Shown piece by piece: positions 17,144 to 28,263 of a stretch of 64,000 nucleotides of DNA. The notes beneath the pieces were generated by a model. The model had not been told where the DNA came from and ran no database searches. It saw nothing but the letters and a program-made list of their open reading frames with translations. How positions within the stretch are numbered: the stretch's first letter is position 1; each line of letters opens with the position of its first letter. Origin of the DNA: Betaproteobacteria bacterium UBA2592 (GTDB lineage Bacteria > Pseudomonadota > Gammaproteobacteria > Burkholderiales > Rhodocyclaceae); the NCBI GenBank assembly GCA_002340095.1, contig DDKS01000033.1, positions 1-64,000 of the forward strand, in the 5' to 3' direction. Position numbers and translations under genes: made by a program.

Positions 17144-17836
17144 ATGAACACATCAACTGGATTTAGAACCGTTTTGATCGTCACTCTTACTCACCTAGCT
17201 GTGATAAGTCTGCTCGTTGGCTGTGACAAATCAGAACCAGATTTCCGACAACGTAAACAAGCAAAACATAAAATAACGAGCATTGAAGAACTTCGAGCGT
17301 CTGATGATCCGGATGCTTTCCGACAATTTGAGCAAGCTGTGCGTGAAGCATCGACCATTGAAGAGCTTCAAGCATTTGGCAACCCGGATACCACGGTCGG
17401 GCCAGAAAGAATCGTTCTACTACAGCGACGAGCAGAAATTGCAGCCAAGTGCGCCGTAGACCGGATGTCGACAGCAGCGAAGACTACTATTGCAAAACGT
17501 GAGCACGAAGCAAGACTGCGAAATATCGACCTGAAACCTGGCGTCTTGAGCCTCGGTATGGCTTCGGCGTTTCCTGCAGCATGGCATCCCGATATTGTTG
17601 GCCCCTTACTACGCGCTTGTGATGCTTCTGAAAAAGACTTCGCCGCACAAGAGTCTGTTGGCTTCGAACTTGAACGCGACCAAGAGTATCAGCAGATCAT
17701 TAAACCTCTCAACGCAGAGTATCAAGAGGCGTCCTCACGCCATGAGGCTGAAGCACGGACCAAACAACTGAAAGAAGATACTGAGAGGCAGCAGCAAGAA
17801 GCTTGGCTCTTCAAGCCTCCAACAAAGAACCCATAA
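17144..17836 (+). CDS. Predicted lipoprotein of unknown function
   Basis: A 230-residue protein with a signal peptide ending in a lipobox (SLLVGC, cysteine near residue 27), so it should be lipid-anchored. The mature part has two short repeats built on IEELxAxxDPD/NPD (about residues 43-57 and 70-84). Alanine- and glutamate-rich helices follow. I know no family match. The ATG at 17144 was chosen because of a near-perfect GAGGAGG seven bases before it and because it starts the signal peptide. A C9 run sits 24 bases upstream of the start. Codon use is less GC-rich than the core genes. Confidence 0.7.
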   Translation: MNTSTGFRTVLIVTLTHLAVISLLVGCDKSEPDFRQRKQAKHKITSIEELRASDDPDAFRQFEQAVREASTIEELQAFGNPDTTVGPERIVLLQRRAEIAAKCAVDRMSTAAKTTIAKREHEARLRNIDLKPGVLSLGMASAFPAAWHPDIVGPLLRACDASEKDFAAQESVGFELERDQEYQQIIKPLNAEYQEASSRHEAEARTKQLKEDTERQQQEAWLFKPPTKNP

Positions 17837-17860
17837 GCTGTATCGAAAACCGACGTTTTA

Positions 17861-17930
17861 CGGTACTGCAACCGGTACAGCCATGACGTACCGATAGACG
17901 GGGTATTGTGCACGGGTCAATGTACCGATA
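17861..17930 (+). promoter_or_regulatory. Candidate recombination/operator site ahead of the serine recombinase
   Basis: CGGTAC occurs at 17861-17866 and 17873-17878, then GTACCGATA at 17888-17896 and 17922-17930. The two pairs are inverted relative to each other, so GGTAC/GTACC half-sites form nested palindromes within 70 bases. The recombinase ATG is 38 bases further on. Such clusters upstream of resolvases serve as res sites and autoregulatory operators; that role here is an inference. Confidence 0.5.
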
Positions 17931-17967
17931 TGATTCGCCCCGTTTTCGTTGTACACAGAGGTGATTC

Positions 17968-18546
17968 ATGGCTACATTCGCTTACCTGCGCGTTTCCACC
18001 AAAGACCAGACCACAGAACAGCAACTGGCTCAGATTCAGGGTGCAGGACATCAGATCGAAAAGGACAGGGTCTATGTCGAGCAAGGGGTATCAGGCAAGG
18101 TACCTGCCCTGCAACGTGAGCAGTTCTCGAAGCTGAACGAGCGGTTAGACTCGGGCGACTATCTGGTGGTCACCAAGCTGGATCGTCTGGGTCGGGACAT
18201 GCTGGACGTGATCGCCACGATCCGTGACCTGACCGAACGAGGAATCTCTGTCGTCATCTTGGGGCTTGGCACCCTCGACAACACCCCGCAATCCAAGCTG
18301 ACGCTGGCAATGCTGGCTGCGATCAGTGAGTACGAGCGCGACCTGATCAGCGAAAGGACCAAGGCCAAGCTGGCGAAGCTCAAGGCGGATGGCGTGAAGC
18401 TGGGCCGCCCGGTGAAAACCACCGATGATGCTCTTCGTCAAAGAGCAGAAGCCCTGTTCGCTGCGAACCTCAGTTGGCGCAAGGTGGCAGCTGAGCTTGG
18501 AATTGCTTTGTCCACCTTGCAGCGGATGATGAAATCGGCAACTTAG
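17968..18546 (+). CDS. Serine recombinase (resolvase/DNA invertase family)
   Basis: This 192-residue small serine recombinase cuts and rejoins DNA through S10 in YLRVSTKDQ. Also present are the catalytic-domain arginine blocks TKLDRLGRDMLD and EYERDLISERTKAKLA, the linker GRPVKT and a C-terminal helix-turn-helix (LSWRKVAAELGIALSTLQRMM). Size and order are those of Tn3-type resolvases and invertases. No obvious invertible segment flanks it, so resolution of element dimers is the likelier job. Its stop overlaps the end of a convergent small gene. Confidence 0.92.
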   Translation: MATFAYLRVSTKDQTTEQQLAQIQGAGHQIEKDRVYVEQGVSGKVPALQREQFSKLNERLDSGDYLVVTKLDRLGRDMLDVIATIRDLTERGISVVILGLGTLDNTPQSKLTLAMLAAISEYERDLISERTKAKLAKLKADGVKLGRPVKTTDDALRQRAEALFAANLSWRKVAAELGIALSTLQRMMKSAT

Positions 18547-18869
18547 TCGCCGCGCTGAACCGCAGATGGCAGCGGGAAGCCAAGTTCTTTGCGCAGCTTC
18601 TCGCAGTTCATCTCGGCTGGGGGGCTCGAATACACAATGGCGAAGACCAGCTTTTCCATCGAATCACGGGACATGGCCAAGTACGAGTGACCTGAACTGC
18701 CGGTCTTCCGCCTGAAATACTGCTCCCCTACTTCGATCTGAATACCGAACTCGTCGGTGTGCTTCTTTCTTGCGACTGGGGTTTCCCAGTTGTACATACC
18801 CAAGCCATTCAGTGCATCAAGACGCTTGAATGCATCCCAGAAGTCGGTATCGCGGGGAAATAACTTCAT
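18543..18869 (-). CDS. Hypothetical protein
   Basis: An unrecognised 108-residue protein, soluble and mixed in charge, with one short aromatic-rich block (WDAFKRLDALNGLGMYNWETP). A good GGAGG lies about 12 bases before the ATG. It converges on the serine recombinase gene with a 4-base overlap of the 3' ends. The ribosome site and even codon use support a real gene; no function can be suggested. Confidence 0.5.
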   Translation of the reverse strand: MKLFPRDTDFWDAFKRLDALNGLGMYNWETPVARKKHTDEFGIQIEVGEQYFRRKTGSSGHSYLAMSRDSMEKLVFAIVYSSPPAEMNCEKLRKELGFPLPSAVQRGD

Positions 18870-19228
18870 CTTTACATGCCTCCTTTCTCGCGTAGATCGC
18901 TCTGGCCAAGATCACCAGTAAGCGACGAGCAGAAAGGTTAAACGGATCAGGAACGGTGCACAAGCCGTCCTGGGTGCAGGGTGGCAATCAACCCATCCCA
19001 TAGGTGAACGCCGAATCCCTGCTTTCTCGCTCCGATCTCTACCGACGATTTCGGAACACCATAGGGGATGAGGCATCGGGTCGATTTCCACACACCATAG
19101 GACAAGACCCGATTCTTACCACCCATAGGGCAAGGCTGATTCTGCCACCCATAGGGATGACGGCATCCAGCCGCTTGTCCGTACACACCAACTGACTGCG
19201 TCACTGCTGTCCATTTCATCAACCAACC
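18870..19228. other. Gap without a convincing gene, containing CCATAGG repeats
   Basis: About 360 bases hold the ribosome site of the minus-strand gene on the left and the five CCATAGG motifs described separately. Minus-strand ORFs here consist largely of translations of those repeats, so I do not call a gene. Confidence 0.6.
18997..19156. repeat. Five spaced CCATAGG motifs
   Basis: The core CCATAGG starts at 18998, 19059, 19095, 19123 and 19149. Three of the five are CCCATAGG or CCCATAGGG, and two are followed by GATGA-GGCATC/CGGCATC. Spacing shrinks from 61 to 36, 28 and 26 bases. The motif is a near-palindrome (CCC-ATA-GGG). This is the pattern of a multi-site binding region such as iterons or a repressor array; the binding protein is unknown. 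Confidence 0.7.
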
Positions 19229-19275
19229 AGACCTCCGCAGGGGAAACCTTCCGGGGGTTTTATCGTTTCTGGAGG
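19229..19275 (+). promoter_or_regulatory. Structured mRNA leader, copy A (GNRA-capped hairpin plus ribosome site)
   Basis: AGACCTCCG (19229-19237) pairs with CGGGGGTTT (19252-19260). Inside, AGGG pairs with CCTT around a GAAA tetraloop. TTTT and the ribosome site GGAGG (19271-19275) follow, then ATG at 19281. The same element occurs at 20659 with pairing-preserving differences. It can act as an attenuator, a processed-end stabiliser or a protein-binding leader. Confidence 0.72.
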
Positions 19276-19280
19276 TTTAT

Positions 19281-19649
19281 ATGAGCCAAATGAACACCCC
19301 CGTTTCCAACCACACCGACGACCTTGAACGCGATTCACAGGTAGTGCTGGAGCAATTAGCTTCAACTCGGAAAAAGTTGGACAACGGTGACCTTTGCGAG
19401 GCCGATCTCGCTGCATGGAAAAACCCACGTATTGCCGTGTACAACTTGGAAATAGCGATACAGATGCTCGACCTAATCAAGGATCTTCAATCAGAGGTCA
19501 AAGAACTGCGGCAGCGAAACATGGAGTTGCGCGAGAACGTGGCGCTGATCAACGAAGTGCTATTCGAGTCACTGGACGATGACGCAGGTGGTGATGACGA
19601 CACCTCTGTACCGTCAGATGTCTCCCAATCCTCTGACTTGCTCCACTAA
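19281..19649 (+). CDS. Hypothetical acidic coiled-coil protein
   Basis: A 122-residue protein, predicted to be almost all helix, with a leucine-rich coiled-coil segment around residues 55-95 (LEIAIQMLDLIKDLQSEVKE) and a very acidic tail (LDDDAGGDDDTS). No family is recognised. The start is supported by a perfect GGAGG six bases upstream, preceded by the conserved leader hairpin. It overlaps the beginning of the longer open frame that holds the next gene, but not that gene's likely start. Confidence 0.6.
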   Translation: MSQMNTPVSNHTDDLERDSQVVLEQLASTRKKLDNGDLCEADLAAWKNPRIAVYNLEIAIQMLDLIKDLQSEVKELRQRNMELRENVALINEVLFESLDDDAGGDDDTSVPSDVSQSSDLLH

Positions 19650-19791
19650 GTCATTCCTTGCATGGCCAAGCCAGGCCATTACTTCCACTTCAGCTCACTT
19701 CGGCTACCTGCTCACGTTGCTGCCCTCACGTCCCTTGGTGTGGGGTGCTGAATACGTGTCGGCAGGTGGCTCCTCGTGGGCAGGTAACCAA

Positions 19792-20628
19792 ATGGAAATT
19801 ACACCAATGAGCAAAACCAAACGCACGGGCATCAGCCTGAGGCATACCGTTGCCGACTGCCCGAAATCCGTTTACCTCACCCTAGGCTTCACCGAAGAAC
19901 AGGCCGCTCGCATGATGGCGGTGCGCCGCATTCTTCCAATCGTTGAGAACCGGCGGGAGCCGATCATCGATGCACGGAAACTGTGGGCAAAGATTGGTCG
20001 GCCCGAAGGGAAGTTCGCCAATTGGGTCAAACGAGGGGCCGAAGAACTTTTTCACAGATTTGGGAAAAAGTCAGAAGTCCGAGAACTGGTCATTGCCACC
20101 AAGGGACGCCCTCGTATCGACTACCTCGTCAGCCGCGATCTAGCCGCACAGCTTGCGATGATGGCCAATACAAACGAAGGCCAGATGGTCCGCGAATACT
20201 TCCTCGACATGGAGGAAGCGATGATCCGCCTTGCGCGATACCAGCCTGTTCGGGCCAACCTCCTTGTCCAAGTCGATAACGAACTGACCCACGCCACCCG
20301 GAAACAGGCAGAGATCGCTGCCAAAGAAGGGATGCTTCCCAAGCAATCGGTCCCGGCAGTTTCGCTCGCCAACGAGAAGCGCATCAAGAGTCTCGTCTGC
20401 CGCATCCTAACTGGCCACTCCGCATCGGAATGGAAAGAACGTGTCGGCAGAAGCATCCGCAACTCTCTTGGTACCGGTGACCTTGAGTTGTACAGCCGAT
20501 GCTACGACATGGCCGTCAGCTTGTTCCGGGCCGGTTGCAACAGGGACGAAGTCCTCCAGTCCATGCTCATTCCATCCTTTGGTGAGCGCATCAGGATCGA
20601 AGACTACTTGGAACACGCGACGGACTGA
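19792..20628 (+). CDS. AntA/AntB-type antirepressor-like protein
   Basis: A 278-residue protein whose first half matches the phage AntA/AntB antirepressor pattern: REPIIDARKLWAKIG..FANWVKRGAEEL..GRPRIDYLVSRDLAAQLAMMANTNEG..VREYFLDMEEA. In phages these domains oppose repressors by protein contact. The C-terminal part (about 165-278) is unrecognised and helical. The start at 19792 has a modest AGGTAA upstream; 19807 is an alternative. It is the best candidate for a regulatory switch of the element. Confidence 0.75.
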   Translation: MEITPMSKTKRTGISLRHTVADCPKSVYLTLGFTEEQAARMMAVRRILPIVENRREPIIDARKLWAKIGRPEGKFANWVKRGAEELFHRFGKKSEVRELVIATKGRPRIDYLVSRDLAAQLAMMANTNEGQMVREYFLDMEEAMIRLARYQPVRANLLVQVDNELTHATRKQAEIAAKEGMLPKQSVPAVSLANEKRIKSLVCRILTGHSASEWKERVGRSIRNSLGTGDLELYSRCYDMAVSLFRAGCNRDEVLQSMLIPSFGERIRIEDYLEHATD

Positions 20629-20658
20629 TCCCCTCGTCGCCTCATAACAGCCCACCAC

Positions 20659-20705
20659 AGACCTCCGCAGGGGCAACCCTCCGGGGGTCTTCTCATTTCT
20701 GGAGA
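20659..20705 (+). promoter_or_regulatory. Structured mRNA leader, copy B (GNRA-capped hairpin plus ribosome site)
   Basis: AGACCTCCG (20659-20667) pairs with CGGGGGTCT (20682-20690). The inner stem AGGG/CCCT carries a GCAA tetraloop. A pyrimidine stretch and GGAGA (20701-20705) lead to ATG at 20713. Compared with copy A, T-to-C changes turn G-U pairs into G-C and the loop changes GAAA to GCAA, both GNRA. Confidence 0.72.
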
Positions 20706-20712
20706 CAGATTC

Positions 20713-21246
20713 ATGAACACAAAAGGATTCGAGAACCTCGCAGTCCTGTCCTGCCGACGTTTCCGTGGGAAGCTCCATGTCACGGAATACCTCGACATGA
20801 CGACGGGGGAAATCTACGAGGCCAAGACCATCAACGCTCTGGGCATAAGGGCCGTTAGGCCAGAAGCCATGCTGCGTCGCCAAGAGAAACTCAACAGCTT
20901 ACGGAAGGAGGTCCGACAGTTCGCCGTCTTCCTGCTCAAGTTCCGCAACCAGCTGGGAGGTTTCCTCCTGCCATTGGACCAGCTTGTGAAGTGTTATGGC
21001 TCACTCGAAGGCAAGGAGGCCAAGCACATTCGGCGCTACCTTCCGCGACTCGTTGACGCCGGAATCTTGGACTTCGATTCCAAGCTGAACCCTGACTTCA
21101 TGTGGTTCGATCCTGAGGTTGGCCGAGTCGGTGTTCGCGGGGAGACGTTCAGGGCCTATCGCATCCTGGACGAGTTACGACTGAAGAAAAAGACCTGTAT
21201 TCAGCATCTGGGCGGACACGACGAGAGCCTTGAGCTTGCCGCATGA
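20713..21246 (+). CDS. Hypothetical protein, possible winged-helix
   Basis: A 177-residue basic protein of no recognised family. Residues 55-135 (SLRKEVRQFAVFLLKFRNQL...KHIRRYLPRLVDAGILD) have the helix spacing and the 'DAGILD' turn often seen in winged-helix DNA-binding proteins, but this is only a resemblance. The N-terminal LHVTEYLDMTTGEIYEAKTIN may be beta-stranded. The start is fixed by GGAGA behind the conserved leader hairpin, which suggests shared control with the gene at 19281. Confidence 0.6.
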   Translation: MNTKGFENLAVLSCRRFRGKLHVTEYLDMTTGEIYEAKTINALGIRAVRPEAMLRRQEKLNSLRKEVRQFAVFLLKFRNQLGGFLLPLDQLVKCYGSLEGKEAKHIRRYLPRLVDAGILDFDSKLNPDFMWFDPEVGRVGVRGETFRAYRILDELRLKKKTCIQHLGGHDESLELAA

Positions 21247-21580
21247 AGTCGACGTTTCGTCCACTTTTCCGGATGAAAATAAATTATAAAACAATGGGTT
21301 GCTATGTTTCACCCTATACATAAAAGACAACACGATCAACCATCTGATTTCGCTCGGGGTCTATCGGTGCATCGCTCGGGCAGCTCCGCTTGATCGACAA
21401 ACGAGAATACTGAGGGTGCCGTTCAGGCGGTCCTCAGGGTGACGTTTCAAGCCCAAGCGAGACACCATCAGCAATGGTTCTTCATGGTTGGAAAACCATG
21501 AACCGGAAAAACTGAAGTGTCACTATCGACGCATCACTTCCGAGGGCTGTCGGCCAACACCGGCAGTCCTTGTCTTCTTC
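21247..21580. other. AT-rich intergenic gap
   Basis: Some 330 bases separate the convergent plus-strand genes and the hsd operon. The first 90 bases are strikingly AT-rich (AAAATAAATTATAAAACAATG), unlike their surroundings. At the hsd end, GGACTGCCGG...CCGACAGCCC on the minus strand could form an imperfect terminator about 10-40 bases beyond the last ORF. Short open frames here lack ribosome sites. Confidence 0.5.
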
Positions 21581-21703
21581 CTATCTGTCGTTTTTCGACC
21601 GACGACCCCGGAAGAGTCCCAGAAAGTCTGCCACTCCGGCCAACGAGATGGCGACCACAATCAAGACACCCGCCCCCACGAATAAGTCTTTCAGCAATTC
21701 CAC
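21581..21703 (-). CDS. Small single-span membrane protein after hsdR (40 aa, GTG start)
   Basis: A 40-codon frame starts at GTG (21703), ten bases after the hsdR stop, with GAGGGG correctly spaced in front. The product is one hydrophobic helix (LFVGAGVLIVVAISLAGVADFLG) followed by a basic tail (FRGRRSKNDR), giving a clear N-out/C-in charge pattern. Too short for routine gene calling. The close spacing implies cotranslation with hsdR. The function is unknown; it may be an accessory of the restriction system or an unrelated cargo peptide. Confidence 0.5.
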   Translation of the reverse strand: MELLKDLFVGAGVLIVVAISLAGVADFLGLFRGRRSKNDR

Positions 21704-21713
21704 GGGGTGCCCC

Positions 21714-24916
<3,203 letters not shown>

Positions 24917-24920
<4 letters not shown>

Positions 24921-26158
24921 GCTGCGATGGCCTCCTCAGGTTCGGGCAGGGTGGAAACGTCGAGTTCGCCGGAGATGAGCCTGGGTAGCAGGAGGTCTCG
25001 GGTGGCTCGGAGATTTTTGTTTTTCCTCTTCATTACCCGAACAAATTCAAAAATCGGGCTGATAGTTTGATCAAAGCGATTGCTAATCTCATGCATTGGC
25101 AGCGGTACAGTCATGCCATTGATGAAGTCTTTATTCGCATGAGGTATCGCGGCACCGATGTTCTTGGTCTTGATTTCATCGAGGTGTGACACGAAAAACA
25201 GATACAGCCAGTAGGGACTAAGTTTGCTCAATTCAGACACACGATACCTCCCCAGTGTCGAACCAATGACTCCTTCGTACCCAATGAACACGTCACAGGA
25301 ACCTGATCCGTCCATAACCATGATTGTGTCATTCGGAGTGGTGGCAACCATCTTCTCAGAGGTAACAAATTCCGAGCGGTCTGCCCCCCTCAGTGAATCG
25401 ATAAGTAGGTGCGGCATCAATCCGTCAGACCATTGGTTTGAAACCAATGCTGGCTTTTTCCCTTTTTTGAACTCGATCAAGCTACCGAGTTTTGCCGCAA
25501 CCCACCCCTCCGGGATCAACCCCAGTTCCGACTCCACCATCTTCACCTGTTCATGCCCCGGAAAACGGAAGCGGACAAACCACTCCTCGTAGATTCTCCG
25601 GGCCATTTCCTCAAGAATGGCGATCCGTCGCGTGTTGTTTTCGATCAGGTCGTCGTAGGCAGACAGGATGGAGGCGATGCGGCGCTGGGCAATGAGAGAA
25701 GGGATTGGGACTTCGATTTCTTGCAAGTCTCTGATGGGGATTTGTGGTTGCGCAGCCCCGGACGAGAAGTTTCTCAACTTCGTCTGCCCGATTTCACTTC
25801 GTAGCCAATGAAAAAGGAAAGCTCCGGAGAACATTTTTTCATCAGCCCGAATTAGTAGCATCTGAGCATTGATAAGACCACGGAAACCCTTTGGTATTCG
25901 GGCCACTTTCCCAATCGAGCCACGGGTTGTCATGACAATATCGCCTGGCTCTACTCGACCTTTCTTGATGCTGAGGTATTTTTCCTCTGAGATGTAGTTT
26001 GCATCGGACAAGTCCAACCGACCGTCGAAAATGTTTGTAGAGTTCAGAAAAACCACTCCCTCCGACTGAAACTCCTCTCTCTTTGGGTATTTCGATGAGC
26101 GGTCTCCATCAATGATGGACAGAGGGAGTTCTTTCAGCTTGATGTTTTGGAGATCCAT
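24917..26158 (-). CDS. hsdS: Type I restriction-modification specificity (S) subunit
   Basis: HsdS reads a bipartite DNA sequence through two target-recognition domains and holds the HsdM dimer. The 413-residue protein has TRD1 in about residues 15-140 and a conserved spacer helix near 150-190 (LIAQRRIASILSAYDDLIENNTRRI). TRD2 follows from about 215 and a second helix ends the protein. The IAQRRIASIL and YEEWFVRFRFPG blocks are family landmarks. Composition is more AT-rich in the TRDs than in hsdM or hsdR, as expected for exchanged specificity domains. The target sequence cannot be read from the protein. Confidence 0.93.
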
Positions 26159-26161
26159 GGT

Positions 26162-27727
26162 TTATCTACGCAGAAGAATCTGCTTCAAATTCTCTGAAAC
26201 CGTATCGCTTAGCTCTTCAGCTTCGTTATTCAGTAGCTCAAGCTCCTCGACCAGACTCTCAATCTTTTCTACGAAGTCGAAATCCTCAGGGGCTGAATCA
26301 GCGACCCCAACATACCGCCCCGGATTCAAACTCCATCCCTGCGCTTCGATTTCCGCCAGCGTAGCCACTTTGCACACCCCAGCGATGTCCCGATAGACAC
26401 CCTCCGGGAACTGCTGCTGGAGCATCTCTTGGCTCCCTTCTCCCGTCTCGACAGCCTCACCACGCCACAGACGCACGATGTTGGAGAGAAACTCGATCTG
26501 CTCGGGCAGGAAGTCACGAATCGCCCGGCTGACCTGCCGGTAGTACCCACGCGCATCGATGAACAGTACTTGATCCTTACGGTCGCTTTGGGTCTTGGCC
26601 TTGTCGAAGAACCACAGGGTGCACGGCAGGGTTACCGTGTAGAAGAAGTTGGAGCCGACCGAGACGATCACATCCACGCCCCCGGTCTGGATCAACTTCT
26701 TGCGGATTTCCAGTTCCGTCCCCCGTGCATCCCCGGCAGAGTTCGCCATGACGAAGCCAGCACGACCTGATTCGCTCAGGGCGGTGTAGAAGAGCTGAAT
26801 CCAGAGGTAGTTGGCGTTGTCGGTGCTCGGGATGCCGAAGGGGAACCTTGGGTCATCCTTCACGCGCTCCTTATCGACACCTGAGACGTTGAACGGCGGG
26901 TTCGCCATCACGAAGTCGAACTTGCCGACAGCCTTGTGCGGGTCTTCGTAGTAGGTGTTGGATTCCCGGATGTCTCCCGAGAGGCCATGCACTGCAAGGT
27001 TCATCTTGGCAAGTTTCACCGTGTCGTTGGCCTTCTCGGTGCCGAAGACGGTGAGTTCTTCGCTGGCACGTTTGTGGCGGCGCTGCACGAAGTCGGCACT
27101 CTGGACGAACATACCCCCGGAGCCACAGGCAGGATCGAAAATCTTGCCGTGGAAAGGTTCGATGATTTCGACGATGAGCTTGACGATGCTGGTCGGGGTG
27201 TAGAACACGCCGCCCTTCTGGCCTTCAGCCAGTGCGAACTTGCCGAGGAAGTACTCGTAGATTTTCCCGAAGGCGTCGCCCTCGATCTCCCCGAGGCTGT
27301 TCATCAGACGCAGCAACTCGATCAGGACGGCATTGGGGAGCTTGCCGTAGGAACGGGGCAGGACGCCCTTCAGTTCCTCGTTCTCCAACTCGACAGCCGC
27401 CATAGCTTCATTGACGGCTTTGCCTACGTCTTGCCCTTCGGCCAAATCCAGCAGGTAGGAGAAACGGGCATTGTCGGGCAGGTACAGCGCCCCTTCGGCC
27501 TGATAGTCGAACTTCTCGATTTCGGCAGCATCGAGGCCGTTCTCGATCAGCTTCGCTTCAGCCTCATGGAAACGCTTCTCGGCGTAACGCAGGAAGAGCA
27601 GCCCAAGGACAGGGTTGGAGAATTCCGAAGGCTTCAGGCCAGTGTTGGCCCACAGTTGGTCAGCAGCCGCCCACAGGCGGGATTCGATTTGGTTCAGGTC
27701 GATGGTCATTGTTCTTGTAGTAGCCAA
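26162..27727 (-). CDS. hsdM: Type I restriction-modification methyltransferase (M) subunit
   Basis: The adenine-N6 methyltransferase of the complex. The 521-residue protein starts with the helical N-terminal domain (SRLWAAADQLWANTGLKPSE). It has SAM-binding motif I FDPACGSGGMF near residue 200 and catalytic motif IV MANPPFNVSG near 277. The three-base gap to hsdS and the hsdS-hsdR overlap make one operon in the order M-S-R. An alternative ATG lies at residue 7. A TACAAT -10-like box is 45 bases upstream, unproven. Confidence 0.95.
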   Translation of the reverse strand: MATTRTMTIDLNQIESRLWAAADQLWANTGLKPSEFSNPVLGLLFLRYAEKRFHEAEAKLIENGLDAAEIEKFDYQAEGALYLPDNARFSYLLDLAEGQDVGKAVNEAMAAVELENEELKGVLPRSYGKLPNAVLIELLRLMNSLGEIEGDAFGKIYEYFLGKFALAEGQKGGVFYTPTSIVKLIVEIIEPFHGKIFDPACGSGGMFVQSADFVQRRHKRASEELTVFGTEKANDTVKLAKMNLAVHGLSGDIRESNTYYEDPHKAVGKFDFVMANPPFNVSGVDKERVKDDPRFPFGIPSTDNANYLWIQLFYTALSESGRAGFVMANSAGDARGTELEIRKKLIQTGGVDVIVSVGSNFFYTVTLPCTLWFFDKAKTQSDRKDQVLFIDARGYYRQVSRAIRDFLPEQIEFLSNIVRLWRGEAVETGEGSQEMLQQQFPEGVYRDIAGVCKVATLAEIEAQGWSLNPGRYVGVADSAPEDFDFVEKIESLVEELELLNNEAEELSDTVSENLKQILLRR

Positions 27728-27906
27728 GCAAACGGGCGCAAAGAGCGATTGTAACCCGTGGTTTTTTGCTTAGACCTACGTCATGAACAACCCAGCACAA
27801 GAGCCTTCCCTCTTGCCATCCGACTTTCACACAAAGTACACTACAAGCAGGTGCCAGAGATTGTGTAACTCATTGATTTTTCGATGGCGGTTGTGACAAA
27901 GGCATT

Positions 27907-27925
27907 TTCTGCCCATCACCACCAC
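27907..27925 (+). repeat. attR core
   Basis: This is an exact 19-base copy of the tRNA-Met 3' end (TTCTGCCCATCACCACCAC) without the rest of the tRNA, marking the right end of the element. Confidence 0.85.
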
Positions 27926-27937
27926 CAGACACCTAAG

Positions 27938-27980
27938 GCCCTGACCTGCAAGGAACTCCTTGTGGCTCAGGGCTTTATAA
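27938..27980 (+). terminator. Second copy of the att-side terminator hairpin
   Basis: GCCCTGACCTGCAAGG pairs with CCTTGTGGCTCAGGGC, followed by TTTATAATTT. It matches the hairpin at 15361 except in the loop and a few paired positions. Because this hairpin is the left end of the first element, its presence outside attR marks the left end of another, older insertion. Confidence 0.65.
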
Positions 27981-28013
27981 TTTCCGGTTCCCATACAGAC
28001 TCCAATACATCGG

Positions 28014-28260
28014 ATGAAAATGGGCAAGAAAGTGCCGAAACCTTGGTGTGATCCAGCCAGCGGAATCTACTACACGAACTTCCGCGTCCCGACCGACCTC
28101 GTACCCCTCGTGGGCAGACCCCTGATCCAGAAGAGCCTCCGTACGAAGGAACGCCGCACAGCTCGAAGGCGCGCTGCGAGTTCGGCATCGACTGGGCGCA
28201 GAACTTCAGGATGCTCATCAATGTCCCGCGCAAGAGCATCAAGCATGGCTGTTTGCGGGG
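28014..28260 (+). pseudogene. Remnant of a second tyrosine integrase (5' end, frameshifted)
   Basis: Reading from 28014 gives MKMGKKVPKPWCDPASGIYY and then a VPTDLV..GRPLIQKSLRTKERR stretch. This is the same N-terminal domain pattern as the intact integrase at 15434 (PTPWRHPKHGTYYLKKRVP). The frame then shifts; another frame continues with EFGIDWAQNFRMLINVPRKS, which reads like protein, until the antitoxin gene begins on the other strand. The catalytic domain is missing. It lies 89 bases after attR, just as the intact integrase lies after attL. Confidence 0.75.
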
Positions 28261-28263
28261 ATC

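Noticed and set aside
18997..19156. Short CRISPR-like array
   Set aside because: The motif is only 7-9 bases, the spacing is irregular, and there are no unique spacers of constant length.
18947..19222. Minus-strand 91-residue ORF with repeated PYG/PMGG/SYG pieces
   Set aside because: The peptide repeats are just the CCATAGG DNA repeats translated; there is no ribosome site and the start is poor.
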